A stretch of 38,488 nt of DNA from Maribacter sp. 1_MG-2023 (GTDB lineage Bacteria; Bacteroidota; Bacteroidia; Flavobacteriales; Flavobacteriaceae), in the NCBI RefSeq assembly GCF_030547005.1, contig NZ_JAUOPN010000023.1:1-38488 (forward strand). Reading direction: 5' to 3'. Below are positions 35,189 to 38,488 of this stretch, piece after piece. A program made the translations under genes and the position numbers. Under the pieces are notes generated by a model, which made no database searches, was not told the DNA's origin, and saw nothing but the letters and a program-made list of their open reading frames with translations. Each line of letters starts with the position of its first letter. The stretch's first letter is position 1.

Positions 35189-35917
35189 TTGAACGCCAAA
35201 CATACTTTTGTCAATTTATTTCTTAAGACCAGTAGCAAACAAGAATGCCACGAGGTACTTAGTAAATGGAACTCTTATTACGCTGCATTATCAGAAAAGC
35301 ATCAAGAGTCTTTTGTGGTGAGAACACTTCTGTTTTTAAATACTACAGATTTTGATGCTACAGAAGGTTTTGAACTTACTACCGAGATGAAACTGGTAAT
35401 TTCTAGTGCATTCGTTCAAATAACCTTTGGCTTGAAACAAGATGTACTGAGTGTCTTCAAAACCATATTTGTGACACCGACATCATATTCATACACTGGC
35501 AGAGATGTTTTGTATGATGGTGATGTAAATACCGTTACCAAGCGTGTAAACTTATCGTGGCCTGCTGTAGAAAAAGGCTTCGTTATTACCGATGACGGAT
35601 TAAATATTGCCATACACGAGTTCAGTCATTGCTTAATTATTGAAAACGCCAAAGGCTCGTATTTTTCGAAAGCTTTTAAAGATGCGGATCTCAACGCTTG
35701 GAAAGAACTGGCTACTAAAAAAATACCGCTAATTCGTGCCGGTAAATACACCATTTTTAGAGACTATGCTGGCACTAATTTAATGGAGCTTTTCGCCATT
35801 GCATTAGAGACCTTTTTTGAGCAACCTCATGAGTTTTATTCCTACTCCCCTACTTTTTATCGTACCACCGCCAAGGTGCTTAAACAAGACCCACGGAACG
35901 GTAAGAATCCAAAGTGA
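35189..35917 (+). CDS. MtfA-like zinc peptidase (M90)
   Basis: The 242-aa protein resembles the MtfA metallopeptidase family. The zinc site HEFSH (His143, Glu144, His147) is present. A downstream NLMELFAIALETFFEQP block (Glu200 and Glu207) supplies the third ligand region, and the tail matches the family. There is no signal peptide. MtfA binds the transcription regulator Mlc in Escherichia coli; a counterpart here is unknown. No ATG fits the frame; the start is TTG at 35189, with no stop close upstream, so the true start could be slightly earlier. Confidence 0.88.
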   Translation: MNAKHTFVNLFLKTSSKQECHEVLSKWNSYYAALSEKHQESFVVRTLLFLNTTDFDATEGFELTTEMKLVISSAFVQITFGLKQDVLSVFKTIFVTPTSYSYTGRDVLYDGDVNTVTKRVNLSWPAVEKGFVITDDGLNIAIHEFSHCLIIENAKGSYFSKAFKDADLNAWKELATKKIPLIRAGKYTIFRDYAGTNLMELFAIALETFFEQPHEFYSYSPTFYRTTAKVLKQDPRNGKNPK

Positions 35918-36051
35918 AAAAATTACATCGGGTTATATTTTTATTTAAAACTACAAGAAAATACGGTACAAAAACGAATCGCTCTTCCCGCAACCTGAGA
36001 AGTGTCATAGTTTAGCATACCAATGTTTTATACTATTGTAAAAACACGAAC

Positions 36052-36396
36052 ATGCAAAAGGTATCTTTCACTGAAAATTTAGATTTCAACGATCATAAAA
36101 TTGTCACCAAAGTTCTATTAGAAACTTCGTTCTCAAAAGAGATTCGAATATTATTAAAGAACGGTCAATTGATGAAAGAGCACAAAGCTCCTTTCCCCAT
36201 TATAGTACATATTGTTCAAGGAGAAATTGATTTCGGAGTAGAAGACACACATCACACCCTAAGCCAAGGAGATATCATTACCTTAGCTGCCAATGTTCCG
36301 CATGACCTTTTAGCAAAATCTGATAGTATTGTACGTCTTACACTTTCTAAACAAGACGCCGCTGAACGCGTAGAAAAAGTTGTTGCCGATTCATAA
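36052..36396 (+). CDS. cupin-domain protein
   Basis: The 114-aa single-cupin protein has beta strands around PFPIIVHIVQGEIDFGVED and LSQGDIITLAANVPHDLLA, with His in the last block. The usual first motif is only partly kept (MKEHKAPFP), so metal binding is uncertain. It is followed 9 bp later by the truncated-globin gene, making one transcript. A role near nitric oxide or redox stress is suggested only by that neighbour. Confidence 0.88.
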   Translation: MQKVSFTENLDFNDHKIVTKVLLETSFSKEIRILLKNGQLMKEHKAPFPIIVHIVQGEIDFGVEDTHHTLSQGDIITLAANVPHDLLAKSDSIVRLTLSKQDAAERVEKVVADS

Positions 36397-36405
36397 AAAG
36401 AGACT

Positions 36406-36801
36406 ATGACCCAAATTACCAATAGAGAAGATGTGCGTGTATTGGTACATACCTTTTACGATAAAATAAGGAAAAACGAAATGCTAGGACCCATTTTCAA
36501 CGGACATATTACCGACGAGCAATGGCCTACGCACTTAAGCAAACTCACCGATTTCTGGGAGTCGAATCTTTTTGGTGTCCGCACTTTTAGGGGAAGTCCG
36601 TCTAAGGCTCACGTCAAAGTTGACAAAAACCTCAACCATACCATCTCACAAGAACATTTCGCACAATGGCTACAACTTTGGTTCGAAACCATTGACGAAC
36701 TCTACGAGGGTGAATTGGCTACGAGTGCTAAAGACATGGCGCGCAGAATGTCTACAGGGCAGTATATTCATATTTGGCAGAGTAGACCGGAGAATCAGTG
36801 A
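36406..36801 (+). CDS. group III truncated hemoglobin
   Basis: The 131-aa heme protein aligns by eye with Campylobacter jejuni Ctb, the known group III example. FYDKIRKNEMLGPIF is at 17-31, His43 lies in the distal region and TDFWESNLFG follows it. KAHVKV gives proximal His69, then HFAQWLQLWFETID. It binds oxygen or nitric oxide in the cytoplasm; its physiological role is not set by the sequence. It is co-transcribed with the preceding cupin gene. Confidence 0.93.
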   Translation: MTQITNREDVRVLVHTFYDKIRKNEMLGPIFNGHITDEQWPTHLSKLTDFWESNLFGVRTFRGSPSKAHVKVDKNLNHTISQEHFAQWLQLWFETIDELYEGELATSAKDMARRMSTGQYIHIWQSRPENQ

Positions 36802-36817
36802 TTATAGTTGATTTGTG

Positions 36818-37007
36818 TTTAGTAGGCAGTATTCAGTAACAGTTGGCAGTTTCAGTGTTCAGTGGCTTTTGGCTTTTGGCTTTTGCAATAACAACAATTT
36901 AGCTTTGCTAAATACTTAAATCAAAATAAATCTATTCTCTATTCTCTATTTTCTAACTTCTAACTTACAATACTTACTTAATACTTTGTACTCTTTACTT
37001 AATATTT
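36818..37007. repeat. degenerate heptanucleotide repeats
   Basis: Seven-bp units drift along the spacer. GCAGTAT, TCAGTAA, CAGTTGG, CAGTTTC, AGTGTTC and TTTGGCT (twice) run from about 36818 to 36885. From 36931, TCTATTC (twice), TCTATTT, TCTAACT (twice), TACAATA, CTTACTT and AATACTT follow with exact 7-bp period to about 37007. No gene is seen. Confidence 0.8.
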
Positions 37008-37094
37008 AATTTAAACCCTCTACCATTGACGAAGCAAGTATCCCAAATCTATTTCGTAAATTGAACGTGAAATAATTTGCTAATTATCAATACT

Positions 37095-37730
37095 ATGGAT
37101 TTTCTATCCCCTACCTATTTTTTTGATTATGAAAGTGACGAAATTCAAGATTTGGTTTCTGAATTTAAAAACACTTCACTTTCCGAAAAAGAAATTACTA
37201 TCGCACTTTATAATAAAGTACGCGATACATGGCGATATGATCCATATAGCTTAAGCTTCAACAAAGAGAAATATCGAGCTAGTGAAATTGCAAAACGCCC
37301 AAAAGGCCATTGTATCGATAAGTCTATCGTCTTAATCGCCGGACTTCGTGCCCTAGGTATACCCGCTAGAATTCATTTGGCGAAAGTTAAAAACCATATT
37401 GGCGTAGAACGATTAATAGAGAAATTCGGATCTAATGAACTTACTCCTCATGGTATGGTCGACGCTTTTATAAATAATAAATGGCTGAAGCTCTCCCCTA
37501 CATTCAATGCATCGTTATGTGAAATGCTAAATGTAGCTCCTTTAGATTTTGACGGTGAAAATGATGCTATTTTACAAGAATTCAGCACAGACGGAACACA
37601 ATTTATGGAGTATCTAGAAGACTACGGTCATTTTGAAGATGTACCTATGGAATTTATGGAACGGAATGCACGCGAGCATTACCCCAATATTTTTGATACT
37701 GGCACTAACCAAACGGAATTTCAGTTGTAG
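37095..37730 (+). CDS. transglutaminase-like protein
   Basis: The 211-aa cytoplasmic protein has the papain-like transglutaminase fold. The catalytic Cys73 is in KGHCIDKS and His119 in PHGMVDAF. The third residue, usually Asp in a D-P-T context, is not obvious: the matching KLSPTFN has Ser. A TTG at 37077 is in frame, but the ATG at 37095 begins the conserved part. It may be a protease-like or scaffolding member; function is unknown. Confidence 0.85.
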   Translation: MDFLSPTYFFDYESDEIQDLVSEFKNTSLSEKEITIALYNKVRDTWRYDPYSLSFNKEKYRASEIAKRPKGHCIDKSIVLIAGLRALGIPARIHLAKVKNHIGVERLIEKFGSNELTPHGMVDAFINNKWLKLSPTFNASLCEMLNVAPLDFDGENDAILQEFSTDGTQFMEYLEDYGHFEDVPMEFMERNAREHYPNIFDTGTNQTEFQL

Positions 37731-37799
37731 GTTTTAACAAACTTTAATACTCAATACTCCGCCAATCTACTTTACAGATTATTTTTTATAGTACATTCG

Positions 37800-38405
37800 A
37801 TGGAAAATATAATTCCTTTGAAAAAATTCATTTTTACTTTATTCATAGCATTTTCATCTATATTGGTATTTGCTCAAGAACCAATGCAATGGACTCCCGA
37901 TTACGAGTTGCAACTTAGTGATTACCAATCTCCAGAATCGGAAATTAATGCCGAGCTTACCTCCTATTCTATTTATTCGGGCGCTAAAATTGATTTTAGT
38001 TTCAAAATGAATTCAGTCTCTTTCATGTTTACCAAGAACTTTAATAGTAAGGTAAAAGCCATTTTTCAAAAAAACCTGGCTATTTTGGTTGCTCCAGATT
38101 CGTTGACCTCAAATCAGCTGCTACAATTCGGGCGTTATGATTTTGATTTGGTAGAGCTATATTCTAGAAAAATACGCAAGAAAATCTACGAAGAAAAAGG
38201 TGCTTTTAGCGACGCTAGTTTATTTCAACCTATTTTCAATGAGCTACAAGAGGAAATGAACACTGTAAGCGCCCAAGTTTTTAAAGCCACCGATTTTGGG
38301 AAAGATGCTGAAATGTTACAAAAAGAACATGATAAAGTCATCAACGAAATTAATTCGCTATCTGATTTTTGTATGACGTGCAAGCCTAAGAAGAATAGGA
38401 AATGA
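37800..38405 (+). CDS. exported hypothetical protein
   Basis: The 201-aa product has a signal peptide (about 1-25, ending VFAQ). The mature part is mixed alpha/beta with a helical C-terminal third (about 125-185) and a terminal CMTC pair. No family is recognised. The stop codon borders a heptanucleotide array. Confidence 0.75.
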   Translation: MENIIPLKKFIFTLFIAFSSILVFAQEPMQWTPDYELQLSDYQSPESEINAELTSYSIYSGAKIDFSFKMNSVSFMFTKNFNSKVKAIFQKNLAILVAPDSLTSNQLLQFGRYDFDLVELYSRKIRKKIYEEKGAFSDASLFQPIFNELQEEMNTVSAQVFKATDFGKDAEMLQKEHDKVINEINSLSDFCMTCKPKKNRK

Positions 38406-38488
38406 ATTAGCAATTAGTAATTAGTAATTAGTAATTAGTAATTAGTAATTAGTAATTAGTAATTAGTAATTAGTAATTAGTAATTAGT
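38405..38488. repeat. heptanucleotide array (AATTAGT), truncated by window end
   Basis: AATTAGC followed by eleven exact AATTAGT units runs to the last base. The last A of the stop codon before it is the first base. The array continues beyond the window. Confidence 0.95.

Overview
The window comes from a member of the Bacteroidota, most likely a marine Flavobacteriaceae. The evidence is low GC, the gene content and order of the cell-wall/division cluster (no murF, and the FtsZ C-terminus typical of flavobacteria), promoters of the Bacteroidota type (TAnnTTTG -7 boxes), many lipoproteins with short lipoboxes, and AT-rich spacers carrying heptanucleotide repeats. I cannot name a genus or species from the sequence alone.

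Layout. (1) 1-600 is a gene-free left flank ending in a terminator hairpin. (2) 601-10010 is a 9.4 kb integrative element inserted in the 3' end of a tRNA-Arg(TCG) gene. A 23-bp copy of the tRNA 3' end (601-623) repeats the intact end at 9988-10010. The element carries a tyrosine recombinase, an excisionase-like helix-turn-helix protein, a probable phage/plasmid-type replication initiator, a 0.5 kb non-coding block with CG-alternating palindromes that is a candidate origin, and cargo: a 442-aa protein of unknown function, a small coiled-coil lipoprotein, an exported protein, and a ClpP/SppA-fold serine protease (SDH family) followed by a 66-aa protein. No relaxase, capsid or conjugation gene is visible, so it looks like a small self-replicating integrative element or satellite. 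(3) 9989-10062 is the tRNA-Arg gene, followed by a GatB/YqeY-domain gene.

(4) 10683-26087 is a dcw (division and cell wall) cluster, all on the minus strand and tightly packed: mraZ, rsmH, ftsL, ftsI, murE, mraY, murD, ftsW, murG, murC, ftsQ, ftsA, ftsZ. It is bounded by a strong terminator after ftsZ and by a promoter before mraZ with three 10-bp-spaced TGGTW repeats that look like an MraZ autoregulatory operator. The genes together make UDP-MurNAc-peptide (murC, murD, murE), lipid I and II (mraY, murG), and the septal synthase and scaffold (ftsW, ftsI, ftsL, ftsQ, ftsA, ftsZ). MurE has the DNPR motif of meso-diaminopimelate ligases.

(5) 26297-38488 is a mixed region, mostly on the plus strand: an alpha/beta hydrolase-engB operon, a repeat-rich spacer with two inverted-repeat elements, a Tat-exported molybdopterin oxidoreductase flanked by an intact gene and a decayed copy of that gene, two small hypothetical genes (one DUF2750), two lipoproteins, a P-loop kinase, an MtfA-like metallopeptidase, a cupin/truncated-globin pair, a transglutaminase-like protein and an exported hypothetical protein. 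Heptanucleotide arrays recur in four or five spacers here and next to the tRNA.

The most interesting parts are the integrative element (candidate origin, repeated GTAC-core sites near both ends and before the excisionase gene, a duplicated leader module, and a protease cargo pair) and the drifting 7-bp-period repeat arrays.
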